This document shows positions 7,881 to 15,409 of a DNA stretch of 17,005 nt, in pieces (position 1 is the stretch's first letter; the number at the start of each line of letters is the position of its first letter). This DNA comes from Candidatus Wildermuthbacteria bacterium RIFCSPHIGHO2_12_FULL_40_12 (GTDB taxonomy: Bacteria > Patescibacteriota > Minisyncoccia > Minisyncoccales > 2-12-FULL-40-12). The notes beneath the pieces are model-generated. The model did not search any database. It worked only from the letters and a program-made list of their open reading frames with translations, and was not told the DNA's origin. Where the stretch lies: the NCBI GenBank assembly GCA_001823315.1, contig MHUC01000005.1, positions 1 through 17,005 of the forward strand. Direction: 5' to 3'. The position numbers were made by a program, and so were the translations under genes.

Positions 7881-8129
7881 TTACCAACCTTGAATTGTTT
7901 CTTTGGTTTTGTGTTTAATTTTTTGATAAATATCCGACGCTTTCTTTTCCGCCTGCGGCGAAATTAAACTTAAAATTTCCCGCCCTAAAACCCGATATTG
8001 ATTACCTACCTTATTTGCTCGAAGAATACCCTTCTTTAAAAGTCGCTTCATGGTGCTCTTACTCACTTTAAGATAGTCTTGAACTTCTTTGGTTGTATAA
8101 ACAGAATTTTCGTTGATCGTTTTATCCAT
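7881..8129 (-). CDS. Small excisionase-family (MerR-like winged HTH) DNA-binding protein, probable operon regulator
   Basis: An 82-residue protein starting MDKTINENS. Residues about 10-60 form an excisionase-type HTH: VYTTKEVQDYLKVSKSTMKR, then a LKKGILRANKVGNQYRV wing and a REILSLI helix. A longer reading from an ATG at 8174 is unlikely, because that ATG lies inside the 17-bp spacer of a near-consensus promoter and so upstream of the RNA start. The chosen ATG has AAAGG 10 nt upstream. The family includes phage Xis proteins, but many stand-alone members are transcription regulators or of unknown role. No integrase is nearby, so a regulatory job is favoured. It is the first gene of the glycan operon, and phased repeats lie over its promoter, which suggests autoregulation and control of the ligase gene as well. 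The C-terminal 20 residues are lysine-rich. Confidence 0.8.
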   Translation of the reverse strand: MDKTINENSVYTTKEVQDYLKVSKSTMKRLLKKGILRANKVGNQYRVLGREILSLISPQAEKKASDIYQKIKHKTKETIQGW

Positions 8130-8161
8130 AAGTATTATACCTTTATTTGTTTCTATTCTTA

Positions 8162-8190
8162 ATAATATGCCCATATTAAGAAGGTGTCAA
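8162..8190 (-). promoter_or_regulatory. Sigma70-type promoter of the HTH-wbp operon
   Basis: On the minus strand TTGACA (8190-8185) is followed after exactly 17 bp by TATTAT (8167-8162). This is a perfect -35 box with a five-of-six -10 box. The RNA would start near 8155, giving a leader of about 25 nt that contains AAAGG (8144-8140) before the HTH start at 8129. It is the best promoter match found in the window and the only strong one seen upstream of the nine-gene operon. Confidence 0.82.
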
Positions 8191-8222
8191 GAGGTATCAT
8201 TGGGGTTCATTTTCGGGTTCTT
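8181..8222. promoter_or_regulatory. Helically phased direct repeats: candidate operator between divergent promoters
   Basis: On the plus strand GGTGTCA (8183), GGTATCA (8193) and GGGTTCA (8203) start exactly 10 bp apart, one helical turn. A weaker GGGTTC starts at 8215. The first copy overlaps the -35 hexamer of the leftward operon promoter, and the set lies upstream of the rightward ligase promoter. Excisionase-type HTH proteins are known to bind direct repeats side by side, and one is encoded by the adjacent gene. That the protein binds here is inference. Confidence 0.5.
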
Positions 8223-8235
8223 TTAGATAGAAAAG

Positions 8236-8263
8236 TTGATTTTTTCTTTCAATCTTCTAATAT
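8236..8263 (+). promoter_or_regulatory. Promoter of the O-antigen ligase gene, possibly leaderless
   Basis: TTGATT (8236-8241) and TAATAT (8258-8263) are separated by 16 bp. Transcription would start near 8270, about 2 nt before the ATG at 8272, and no Shine-Dalgarno sequence precedes that ATG. Together these suggest a leaderless mRNA. The hexamers are moderate matches in A+T-rich DNA, so chance is possible. Confidence 0.5.
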
Positions 8264-8271
8264 TAAACCAT

Positions 8272-10659
8272 ATGCAAGAGAAAAAGAGAATTTCTAATCA
8301 AAATAATTTTTATTGGGCCTACCTGATCGGGTTTTTTTTCATCGTGGCCCAAATTATTAACGTCTTACCTTTTTGGACGATGCCAAACGACTGGGGAAAG
8401 GCAATTTTCTTTAGAATTGCTCTTTCCTTAATGATATTTCTTTTCCTTTTTCAAATTTTTTTCGAGAAAATTAGTTTAGCTGATATAAGAAACAAAATAA
8501 AAACTATTTCCCTTCCCTTTTACCTTTTGGTTACTTTATTTGGGATTTATTTATTGGCGACGCTTTTCTCTGTCAATCCTCATTTTAGCTTGTGGGGCGA
8601 TCCCTTGAGAAATGGCGGGTTCATCAATTTTTCTTTTTACATATTTTTAGCTATTTTGGCCTTTTTGATTATTAAAAAAAGCGACTGGCAAAAATTATTG
8701 AATTTTTTAATAATTGTGAGTGTCTTGGTCTGCATTATTGCTCTTTTCCAAAAGTTCGGCATTTTCAATAAATACCTTATTCCGTTTGAAAGCAGGCCGA
8801 TATCCACCCTGGGAAACCCGCTTTTACTATCGTTATACCTTGTATTGGTTACTTTTATTACTCTGGTTCTTGGACTAAGCGATAAAAATCGATATAAAAA
8901 GATTTTTTATTTTTCTTCATTCTTTCTTTTCCTTTTTGTAAATATCGTCTTAGTCCAAACAAGAGGCGCCTATTTGGGACTAATCGCTGGATTCCTATGG
9001 TTTTTCTTTTTTTATCCCATTAAGTCCAAAAAAATAAAAATTTATGCCCTTATCGTCTTAATTGTGGCAACTTTGGGAATGTATTTTTCAAAAATCTATT
9101 TAGATTCTCATCTTTATCTCTATGAGAAAATACCACCCACTTTAAGCAGCGCGCTTGATAGAGCTCTTAGTATATTTGAAGGGTCAAAAATTACAGAAGC
9201 CAGAACATCTGTCTGGAAAGTTTCTTTGCAAGCCCTCAAAGAAAAACCAATCTTGGGATGGGGTCCAGAGAATTTTGTGGTTGCTTTTGACAAGCACTAC
9301 GATCCTTCTCTACCAAAAATAGGACGAATTACACCGGGAGATAATGTTAACGAATGGTTTGACAGAGCTCATAGCTTTATTTTTGACGTTTCAATAACTG
9401 GAGGTATCTTCGCTTTCTTAATTTATCTCTTATTCTTCTTTTTTTTAATCTGGCAACTACAAAAAACGAAGCAAAGAAATCCAGAAATCTCTTTAATTTC
9501 TCATGGACTGCAGGCGACTTTTCTAGCCTATCTGGTCTCCCTCGCCTCGTCTTTCGACAGTGTTTCGACTTACCTTGTTTCTTTTCTTTTAATTGGTTAT
9601 TCTTTCTACTTGATATCAGAGAATAACTTAACATCTAAAAAAGAAGAGAAAAAGCCCTTACCCTCTCTATATCAACCTTATAAATACAAAATACCAATTA
9701 CCTTCTTCATCTTTATTGTGTTAATTTGGTTTCTCTGGAGTTTTAATTTAAAACCGCTCTATATTAATAAAGAAATGAATGTAGCCTTAGCTCTTGCTGA
9801 TTTAAGAATGGAAACGACTTGCGAAAAGGCATTAGAAATCGTAGACAGAATATCCCCTTCTATTGAAAACAGTATTATAAATAATTACTTGGGACAGAAA
9901 AGCACATTCGTAATTTACGGGTGCAACGACAAAATAAAAAGTAGGGCACCGGAAGCCCTTATTCGTCAAAACATTGAAATACTCGAAAAAAACATAGATA
10001 AAAACCCCCAATACGTCACAAATTGGATCCTGATTGGAGAATATACGAGTATTCTAATTAAAGAAAGAAATAGACTAAACGAAAATATCTTTGTGGAAAC
10101 TGAAGAAACGAAAAAATTAAAAGATGAGGCCAATCAATATTTTCAAAAAGCTTTAGAATTGAGCCCGAAACGTCAAGTCGTACTAAAAGACTGGGCCGAC
10201 CTTGAGATTGCGACTGGAGAGTACCAGAAAGCAGAGGAAAAACTGCAAAAATGCATAGACCTTAACGCTTCTTACGCAAGATGCTATTGGTATATGGCAT
10301 TGAACAAGGGATACCAAAAAGATTACGAAGGATTTAGTAAGTTTTTGGAGGTCGCTCGAGAAAAAGGAATCCTCATTGACTCACAAGAATTCCTCCAAGA
10401 TTTAGTCAACATGTATATACGAAATAGCGATTATACAGGATTAACCGAAACCTACCCGAGATTAATATCATTGACGCTGGATCCTCTTGAAAAAGCCCAG
10501 CTACACGCTTCTTTAGCCGCAAGCTATCAAGAGTTAGGAAACATAACCAAGGCCAGAGAGGAAGTGCTCAAAATTTTAGATCTTATTCCTGATCTTGATC
10601 CAGAAATACAAGAGTCGGTGAAAAAGGATATTGAAATATTCTTGGAGATATTACAATGA
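8272..10659 (+). CDS. O-antigen ligase / polymerase (Wzy_C domain) with C-terminal TPR-like region
   Basis: A 795-residue membrane protein, the only plus-strand gene. About 11-12 hydrophobic segments fill residues 15-455. The Wzy_C/WaaL signature is visible: VQTRGAYLGLIAGF in a membrane helix, then a large periplasmic loop with EKPILGWGPENFVVAF, and DRAHSFIFDVSITGGIFAFLIY. Residues about 500-795 are soluble and helical with TPR-like units, for example ANQYFQKALELSP and EYQKAEEKLQKCIDLNASYARCYWYMAL. Members either polymerise undecaprenyl-linked repeat units or transfer them to lipid or protein acceptors outside the membrane. Placement opposite the glycan operon implies it uses that operon's product. 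The TPR tail may hold a protein partner or acceptor. A TTG start at 8236 is possible but lies in the putative -35 box, so the ATG is preferred. It ends with TGA 1 nt before the convergent protease gene's stop. Confidence 0.85.
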   Translation: MQEKKRISNQNNFYWAYLIGFFFIVAQIINVLPFWTMPNDWGKAIFFRIALSLMIFLFLFQIFFEKISLADIRNKIKTISLPFYLLVTLFGIYLLATLFSVNPHFSLWGDPLRNGGFINFSFYIFLAILAFLIIKKSDWQKLLNFLIIVSVLVCIIALFQKFGIFNKYLIPFESRPISTLGNPLLLSLYLVLVTFITLVLGLSDKNRYKKIFYFSSFFLFLFVNIVLVQTRGAYLGLIAGFLWFFFFYPIKSKKIKIYALIVLIVATLGMYFSKIYLDSHLYLYEKIPPTLSSALDRALSIFEGSKITEARTSVWKVSLQALKEKPILGWGPENFVVAFDKHYDPSLPKIGRITPGDNVNEWFDRAHSFIFDVSITGGIFAFLIYLLFFFFLIWQLQKTKQRNPEISLISHGLQATFLAYLVSLASSFDSVSTYLVSFLLIGYSFYLISENNLTSKKEEKKPLPSLYQPYKYKIPITFFIFIVLIWFLWSFNLKPLYINKEMNVALALADLRMETTCEKALEIVDRISPSIENSIINNYLGQKSTFVIYGCNDKIKSRAPEALIRQNIEILEKNIDKNPQYVTNWILIGEYTSILIKERNRLNENIFVETEETKKLKDEANQYFQKALELSPKRQVVLKDWADLEIATGEYQKAEEKLQKCIDLNASYARCYWYMALNKGYQKDYEGFSKFLEVAREKGILIDSQEFLQDLVNMYIRNSDYTGLTETYPRLISLTLDPLEKAQLHASLAASYQELGNITKAREEVLKILDLIPDLDPEIQESVKKDIEIFLEILQ

Positions 10660-10660
10660 C

Positions 10661-12343
10661 CTAAACAACAAGAAACTGATTAATTTTATCTCTTGTTCTT
10701 TCTCCTACGTATCCAGTCCCCTTTTCCAAACCAAGGGGATTTAATATTTCCGAAGCGTATTTCTCCTGAAAACGAATAACGGCTGATTTCGTTAATGCAA
10801 GAAAATTACCAGTAATCAAGCCTTCAGGATATACCGTTTGGCTCTTGAGAAATTTTTGTAAACAACGGACTTCAGAATTATTACTCATCCCGAAATAAAG
10901 ATTACCATTGATCGCCTCGCAAAATGAATCATTCTTGTCCTGTAAAACCGCTAATTGGGCTTGCAATCTTGTAATTTCAGATTTCAGAAAGTTTATTTTC
11001 TGTTGTTTTGCCTGACCATCATTTTGGCCTGCGGTTTTTATATTTAAGAAAAACATCGCGCTTCCAATTGAAGAATCAATGTCCTGCAATGTCGGAATAA
11101 GGATGAAATAAGGATATTTACCAGAATCAACCATATCGATTTTACCTTGGTTATTTTCATCTAAATTTAAAAATTCCACCAAACATTGATCGCCAAGATC
11201 GCAGAGAACATACGCTATCTTAAAATTTCTGCCCGGCGCTCCATTAAACGCAACAGCCAACAATCCCCTATCCGCCAAAATTCTCTGCCAATTACCAGTC
11301 CACTCTCTCGCTGAATAATTGACCGTTAAATCCGATGGTAAATCCGCAAGCACGAAATTACTGGTAGGCAAAACTTTGATACTGTCCATACCTCTGCTTC
11401 TGTAACAATATTTTGACCCGACAGAACAGTCATTTATTAAAGCCGTTATTGTCCAATTAGTGAAGATCTGGGAAAAATCCTCTTTGTATCCATTTTTTCC
11501 TAAGGCATAGTTTATACTCTCAATACCTGCCTTATTGTAATGCAAAGAATCGTTCAGGATATTTATCCCGTAATGATCAACCAGATATAAAATGAATAAA
11601 TTAATAGGACCGTAATCGCTTAAAGAATTGTCCCATTCTATAAGAGGGTCGTCTGGATTCTTGAGAAAATCATTGACTCTTTTCTGGAGATAACTCCCTT
11701 GAAAAACATCGTTATACCCTAAAAGAGTAACAGCATATTCTGCCCTCGCTTCGTTCAGCCAAATATCTTCTTTAATCTTCTGAATACGCTCTTTTTGGTT
11801 AAAGGTTATCAGATGGGTAAATTCGTGCGCCAATAAACTCTTTAGCCAAGAACTAGCAAGATAATCGGCGTTAAGATAAACCATTTCTCTCTCGTTGGAA
11901 TAAGGGTTTTCAAATTTAGAATACTCGTTTATTTCATTAAAATAACCTCCGGCTCCTTTTCTTAAGGGATGAAATAAAACAGTAATCTTAGAATCTTTAT
12001 CTATACCCGGATTCCATTCCGAACCAAAATTAGAAATTAAAACCGGATAGATTCTGCCATCAAACTCGTCAAACAGATTGAAAAGATTAGATGTCATCTG
12101 AATCCTATCTTTGTCTGAAAACGATTGCCACAAAGCGCTATCCACGTAAAAATAGAGCTTATTGCCTCCCGCAACAAGAGTAGCCGAGATCTCCTTTCTT
12201 TTTTGGGAGTCGTAAGATGAATCTACGTTAAAATTTCTTGTTTCTCCTATCGTTGCGGCGGAAACGTTATTATGAACAAAAAGCCCTAGAAACAAGATAA
12301 AAAAAAGAGATACATATTTAATTTTTGTCTCGGAGTTTTTCAT
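10661..12343 (-). CDS. Secreted gluzincin-type metalloprotease with C-terminal peptidoglycan-binding-like module
   Basis: A 560-residue exported protein. A signal peptide (residues 1-29, cleavage after VSA) is followed by a region with HEFTH at 173-177 and a third zinc ligand E198 in WLNEARAEY. This is the HExxH-plus-glutamate spacing of gluzincins and resembles M30/M6-type secreted peptidases. The middle (about 210-440) includes a beta-rich segment with four cysteines that could form disulfides. Near 445-468 a heptad-like helix (INFLKSEITRLQAQLAVLQ) leads into a peptidoglycan-binding-like domain to the end, marked by CLQKFL, AVIRFQEKYA, LNPLGLEKGTGYVG and TRDKI. The same module opens the surface protein at 13234-15267. 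It probably cleaves proteins at the cell surface. The start overlaps the upstream cysteine-rich gene by 26 bp; AAGG touches the ATG, too close to be a normal ribosome site, so coupling is likely. Activity is inferred from the metal motif only. Confidence 0.8.
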   Translation of the reverse strand: MKNSETKIKYVSLFFILFLGLFVHNNVSAATIGETRNFNVDSSYDSQKRKEISATLVAGGNKLYFYVDSALWQSFSDKDRIQMTSNLFNLFDEFDGRIYPVLISNFGSEWNPGIDKDSKITVLFHPLRKGAGGYFNEINEYSKFENPYSNEREMVYLNADYLASSWLKSLLAHEFTHLITFNQKERIQKIKEDIWLNEARAEYAVTLLGYNDVFQGSYLQKRVNDFLKNPDDPLIEWDNSLSDYGPINLFILYLVDHYGINILNDSLHYNKAGIESINYALGKNGYKEDFSQIFTNWTITALINDCSVGSKYCYRSRGMDSIKVLPTSNFVLADLPSDLTVNYSAREWTGNWQRILADRGLLAVAFNGAPGRNFKIAYVLCDLGDQCLVEFLNLDENNQGKIDMVDSGKYPYFILIPTLQDIDSSIGSAMFFLNIKTAGQNDGQAKQQKINFLKSEITRLQAQLAVLQDKNDSFCEAINGNLYFGMSNNSEVRCLQKFLKSQTVYPEGLITGNFLALTKSAVIRFQEKYASEILNPLGLEKGTGYVGERTRDKINQFLVV

Positions 12344-13088
12344 CCTTAGGAACGCATTGGCTTTCTAAACACGAACATTCGCTAATGCTTGTATCTAATT
12401 CGGACACAAGAGACGATGGATTGGGACAGTCATTATAAAATTTAACTTCTTTGGCCCTACATACTTGTTTCTTAGCACAACCATCAACAATCAGATTGCA
12501 ATCAGAATCTGTCTGACAACTCCTCCCGCAAGAAGCATTGAAATTACATAAAGTTTCTGAAATATCTCCACAGAACAGACTAAGCGAAGACGTATTGTTG
12601 GGATTATCGGTCCGACTTAAAGCACATACGATATTGTCCCGGTTGTACCTTATGTCGTCTTTTTCATCGCTTCTTATTGGAGAATTATAAAAATCGTTGT
12701 AAAAACCAAGATCTTTCAAAAAACCTTCCCACGCATTAAATCCTTCCATAATCTTTGCGGATTTCAACAGATCGGAATAATAAATTCCTTTTGAAGAAAA
12801 TGTTGTTTTGCCTTCTTTTGTATTAAATTCAACCGCTTGATTAGGAATCACGTTTAAATCCATACCTATTATTTTTTTGGCTTCTTTCAGAATCCAATCG
12901 TTGGTCAAAACACAACTATCTTTATCGGATTTAACGCATTCTTGTTTAAAATCGCACCAAGAATAACCTTGATTTACTAAACAGCCATAATCATCTTTTT
13001 TTGTTTTGAAAGACCAATAAAAAAAATATGAGAAAATAGCGGCTATTATTAATAATGCGACTATTACAATAAGAGCTTTTTTATTCAT
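12318..13088 (-). CDS. Membrane-anchored cysteine-rich extracytoplasmic protein, function unknown
   Basis: A 256-residue protein of unrecognised function. One N-terminal membrane helix (residues about 5-28) with an MNKK start anchors a soluble outer domain. Cysteines occur in two clusters. The first (about 36-60) has the form CLVNQGYSWCDFKQECV...C, a small motif I associate with secreted proteins of Parcubacteria. The second (about 180-247) has many cysteines including CQTDSDCNLIVDGC and CSCLESQCV, resembling small disulfide-knot or inhibitor-like folds. The middle part has a helical segment WILKEAKKIIG. It overlaps the protease gene by 26 bp, so the two are co-expressed and perhaps act together, for example as chaperone, inhibitor or anchor. 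That pairing is inference from overlap alone. The many cysteines imply a disulfide-forming system outside the membrane. Confidence 0.72.
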   Translation of the reverse strand: MNKKALIVIVALLIIAAIFSYFFYWSFKTKKDDYGCLVNQGYSWCDFKQECVKSDKDSCVLTNDWILKEAKKIIGMDLNVIPNQAVEFNTKEGKTTFSSKGIYYSDLLKSAKIMEGFNAWEGFLKDLGFYNDFYNSPIRSDEKDDIRYNRDNIVCALSRTDNPNNTSSLSLFCGDISETLCNFNASCGRSCQTDSDCNLIVDGCAKKQVCRAKEVKFYNDCPNPSSLVSELDTSISECSCLESQCVPKDEKLRDKN

Positions 13089-13111
13089 ATTAATCTGCTC
13101 AATTAAAATTA

Positions 13112-13153
13112 TTTATCTTGATAAAGATTACTAAATAAAAAGCAAAAAAGCAA
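13112..13153 (-). promoter_or_regulatory. Possible promoter with overlapping palindrome for the cysteine-rich/protease pair
   Basis: On the minus strand TTGCTT (13153-13148), 17 bp and TAATCT (13130-13125) form a moderate promoter with a start near 13118. An inverted repeat, TTTATC and GATAAA separated by 2 bp (13112-13125), touches the -10 box and the start point, as a repressor site could. The surrounding DNA is A+T-rich, so both elements could be chance. A promoter is needed here because a terminator lies just upstream at 13176-13205. Confidence 0.35.
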
Positions 13154-13175
13154 ATCTGAACCTTATCAAAGATAG

Positions 13176-13205
13176 AAAAACCAAAATCCGCCTCTCGGCG
13201 GATTT
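13176..13205 (-). terminator. Intrinsic terminator of the surface-protein gene
   Basis: Read on the minus strand, a perfect 9-bp stem (AAATCCGCC with GGCGGATTT, 13205-13197 and 13192-13184) closes a GAGA tetraloop and is followed by TTTTGGTTTTT. It starts 28 nt after the surface-protein stop. The G+C-rich stem, stable tetraloop and T-rich tail make this a convincing factor-independent terminator, separating the surface protein from the cysteine-rich/protease pair. Confidence 0.88.
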
Positions 13206-13233
13206 CAGCTTCTTCACAAGGAAAAGAAATTCT

Positions 13234-15267
13234 TTAGTTCGATACGTTAACAAATGGTGTAACCCAATTGTCTGTCAAGTTGCCTGTTCCCGCACCTCCA
13301 ATACCGGCTCCTGTACCCTGACATCGCAGAGTTCCGCCGACGTTGGAACAAATGTCTTCGATCTTAAACCGAACGTTTCCGGCAAAATCGCCGAATCCAA
13401 TAGGAGTCGAGATAACCATCTCTAAGGTTACTGTAGCATCCTGGTTTTCAGCAACGTTCTGCCCTACTCCCAAGCTACTCATAAGGCTCCTTGAAACAGT
13501 GAACATTCCAGCGCTCGCATAAATCTCCTGACCAGCTGATCCAGCAGTTGCAGCTTCCATTCTTGCAAGCATACCGCTGGTTACGACAGCAACAGCTACT
13601 GATGTAGCTCCTGAAGCGTAAGCCGGCTCAATTAAGGTTCCGCCAAACGGCTTTACCTTAAAGACGAGTGTTCCTGTTGCCTTACCGACACCCTGGACAG
13701 TACCTTCTTGAGTCCAATTAGCAGATCCTGAAACAAATGTCAGGTATAAGCCCGACTCTGATATCCAGAATGTGTTACCAGCAATAGCCGCAGCGTTGAC
13801 TATTCCAGTTTGTTGGCCATTAGCTCTTTCATACAAACCAGAAAGGAAGTTAGCCGCGGTTCCAATGGGGTAAGTCAGCACAAATGCAGCTCCGCCTGAT
13901 TCAAAGGCAGCAGCAGCCGCCCAATCAGCTTTAACTGTCAAAGGCGTATTCACGTCTTGAGCAAGAGGAAAATTGAAGTTCTCGAATACAGCAGTGCTAA
14001 CGTTTGCAGGGGTAACTGACGAAACCAAAGTGTCTCCACTATACAGATAAAGTATAGACGGAAGAGTTACCGCACTGGCTGCTGAACCGTAAGTAACTTC
14101 TAATCTCTTCAAAGTAGCGCTACCTCCTGTAGCTTTGGCATTCAAGGCAAGAACGGTTTCTTTTGTTTGAACACCGTTTGTGGCGTCAGCTTTGAAGTTG
14201 TTACTGGTTGGATTGCTAGAACCCAAGGTAACGGTTACAGTCGCCACGCCTGGCTGTTGAATAGTAAGGACTCTCTGAGTTGCCAAGGCGACGAATGTGT
14301 TGATACCTACGCAGTCATATCCTCTAATTCCATTGTTGCCATAAACCTGCAAGGTTACCGTCCTGTTCTGGTCTATCGTTGTGCCAGTGTCAATTACCAC
14401 TAACAATTTCTCGGTCGCACTTTTCGCTATCGGCATATTAATGCCAGATAACAATGTATGCCAAACCGAGTTTGTGTCCTGAGAAAAAGCAGGGCTGGTA
14501 ACGGTCTTTAGCAAGTTAGCATCAGACATGGATCCCTTGTACACTTTAATACCGAGAATAAAGTTACCCGGATTTTCAGCAGTACCAGTAACCGCATTAA
14601 CTACAGCTGCCTGTAAGTCAACACTGCCAATTGTAATGGCAGAAGAGGCGCCGGCTTTAATGTCAATGCCGTATGCTTCAAGGCCTGAACCCGCGTTAAC
14701 AGTTCTGTTAACCGGAGAGGCAGACAAAACAACAGTGAAAGAACCTTCTTCCCCTGCTGAACACATCGTCGAAGTACCCGTACCGGTAGTTCCAGTGCCG
14801 CCAGTTGTGCCGGTTGTTCCGCTAAGCATTGTTGTTAACTTTGCTCTTGTGGAAGATCCGACAAAACCAGTTCCGGCTGTCAAACCAAGAGGAGTCAAAA
14901 TGGTTGCGGCGTATAAGCCCTGGAAAGCAACTACTGCGGCTTTGGTTAAAGAACCAAAGTACATAGTTTCGTTTCCGGTTGAACCTGAACCTGAAGCCGC
15001 TACTTGTGTAGCTGCGTTCTGATTCAATAACGCTTGCAAACATTTTACATCAGTACCAGTAGCGCCTTGTGAGAGGTTCCTGGTAAATGTTATTCCTGAA
15101 CATGCCGCTGGCGCGCCAGTTGAAGTTCCCATTAATGCAGCTAATTGCGCATTCAATGCCGCAATTTGAGCCTGAAGCTCTTCGATTGTTACTGCTTGAG
15201 CTACTCCGGTAGGAGCAATCATTCCAATAATGGCTAATGCCATTATCATTGCAATTATTTTTTTCAT
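13234..15267 (-). CDS. Large secreted surface (S-layer-like) protein with N-terminal peptidoglycan-binding-like module
   Basis: A 677-residue exported protein. The signal peptide runs to about residue 25 (AQA/V). A short coiled coil (IEELQAQIAALNAQLAAL, 28-45) and a peptidoglycan-binding-like domain (about 55-148) follow, marked by GTDVKCLQALL, AAVVAFQGLYA, LTPLGLTAGTGFVG and STRAKL. A Gly/Thr-rich linker (150-166) leads to about 500 residues of beta-rich, Ala/Gly/Thr/Val-rich sequence with few charges, as in S-layer or adhesin-like domains. No sortase motif or C-terminal membrane helix is seen, so the N-terminal module is the likely wall anchor. The gene is visibly richer in G+C than its neighbours, as abundant proteins often are. 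It has its own terminator and a 33-nt leader of almost only A and T, with a weak AGAAAG. It is a plausible major surface protein and possible acceptor of the glycan, but this is inference. Confidence 0.78.
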   Translation of the reverse strand: MKKIIAMIMALAIIGMIAPTGVAQAVTIEELQAQIAALNAQLAALMGTSTGAPAACSGITFTRNLSQGATGTDVKCLQALLNQNAATQVAASGSGSTGNETMYFGSLTKAAVVAFQGLYAATILTPLGLTAGTGFVGSSTRAKLTTMLSGTTGTTGGTGTTGTGTSTMCSAGEEGSFTVVLSASPVNRTVNAGSGLEAYGIDIKAGASSAITIGSVDLQAAVVNAVTGTAENPGNFILGIKVYKGSMSDANLLKTVTSPAFSQDTNSVWHTLLSGINMPIAKSATEKLLVVIDTGTTIDQNRTVTLQVYGNNGIRGYDCVGINTFVALATQRVLTIQQPGVATVTVTLGSSNPTSNNFKADATNGVQTKETVLALNAKATGGSATLKRLEVTYGSAASAVTLPSILYLYSGDTLVSSVTPANVSTAVFENFNFPLAQDVNTPLTVKADWAAAAAFESGGAAFVLTYPIGTAANFLSGLYERANGQQTGIVNAAAIAGNTFWISESGLYLTFVSGSANWTQEGTVQGVGKATGTLVFKVKPFGGTLIEPAYASGATSVAVAVVTSGMLARMEAATAGSAGQEIYASAGMFTVSRSLMSSLGVGQNVAENQDATVTLEMVISTPIGFGDFAGNVRFKIEDICSNVGGTLRCQGTGAGIGGAGTGNLTDNWVTPFVNVSN

Positions 15268-15374
15268 TTTGTTTTTAACTTTCTATTTTTAATTTTTTAT
15301 TTAACTCTGTCGTCACCGACCATCTTAACATTTTTTGAATACAAAGAATTCTTTTTGCGCTATGCGCGACGTTC
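15268..15374 (-). promoter_or_regulatory. Upstream region and A-rich leader of the surface-protein gene
   Basis: No gene is seen here. The last 33 nt before the ATG contain almost only A and T, so the ribosome site would be unstructured. A small hairpin with a 4-bp stem (GTCG and CGAC, 15320-15309) closes a GTGA, GNRA-type, tetraloop. A 12-bp palindrome AAAGAATTCTTT lies at 15343-15354. A TAAGAT at about 15326-15331 could be a -10 box, but no matching -35 sequence was found at 16-18 bp, so the promoter may need another sigma factor or an activator. Confidence 0.3.
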
Positions 15375-15397
15375 AAAAAATGGAAAGAACGACTTTC
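15375..15397 (-). terminator. Possible intrinsic terminator after the DUF5667 gene
   Basis: On the minus strand a short stem (GAAAG and CTTTC, 5 bp, 5-nt loop, 15397-15383) is followed by CA and six T residues (15380-15375). It begins 12 nt after the stop codon. The stem is weak, with only two G-C pairs, so termination may be partial. Confidence 0.4.
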
Positions 15398-15409
15398 TAT
15401 TTTAAAAAT

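Noticed and set aside
7881..8129. Phage excisionase marking an integrated element
   Set aside because: No integrase, phage genes or attachment repeats are nearby, and the gene heads a glycan operon; a regulator is the simpler reading.
8130..8174. Extra 15 N-terminal residues of the HTH protein from an ATG at 8174
   Set aside because: The codon lies in the spacer of the operon promoter, upstream of the expected RNA start; the later ATG has AAAGG in front.
10657..10659. TGA read as glycine (genetic code 25 of some related lineages)
   Set aside because: The ligase ends naturally at this TGA, directly before the convergent gene, and no in-frame TGA is needed to keep any gene intact.
10717..10739. 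Hairpin TCCCCTT/AAGGGGA as a terminator for the ligase gene
   Set aside because: The 7-bp stem is real, but it lies within the protease coding sequence where it encodes a conserved PLGLxxGTG motif, and the following sequence has no solid T-run. The pairing may be a by-product of the codons.
14767..14818. Tandem repeat encoding Gly/Thr residues in the surface protein
   Set aside because: It is a short linker between two domains with irregular units, not a repeat array of its own.
14528..15022. Plus-strand open frame of 164 codons opposite the surface-protein gene
   Set aside because: Low-complexity Pro/Val/Ala composition produced by the antisense of a Gly/Thr/Ala-rich gene, with no ribosome site or recognisable domain.
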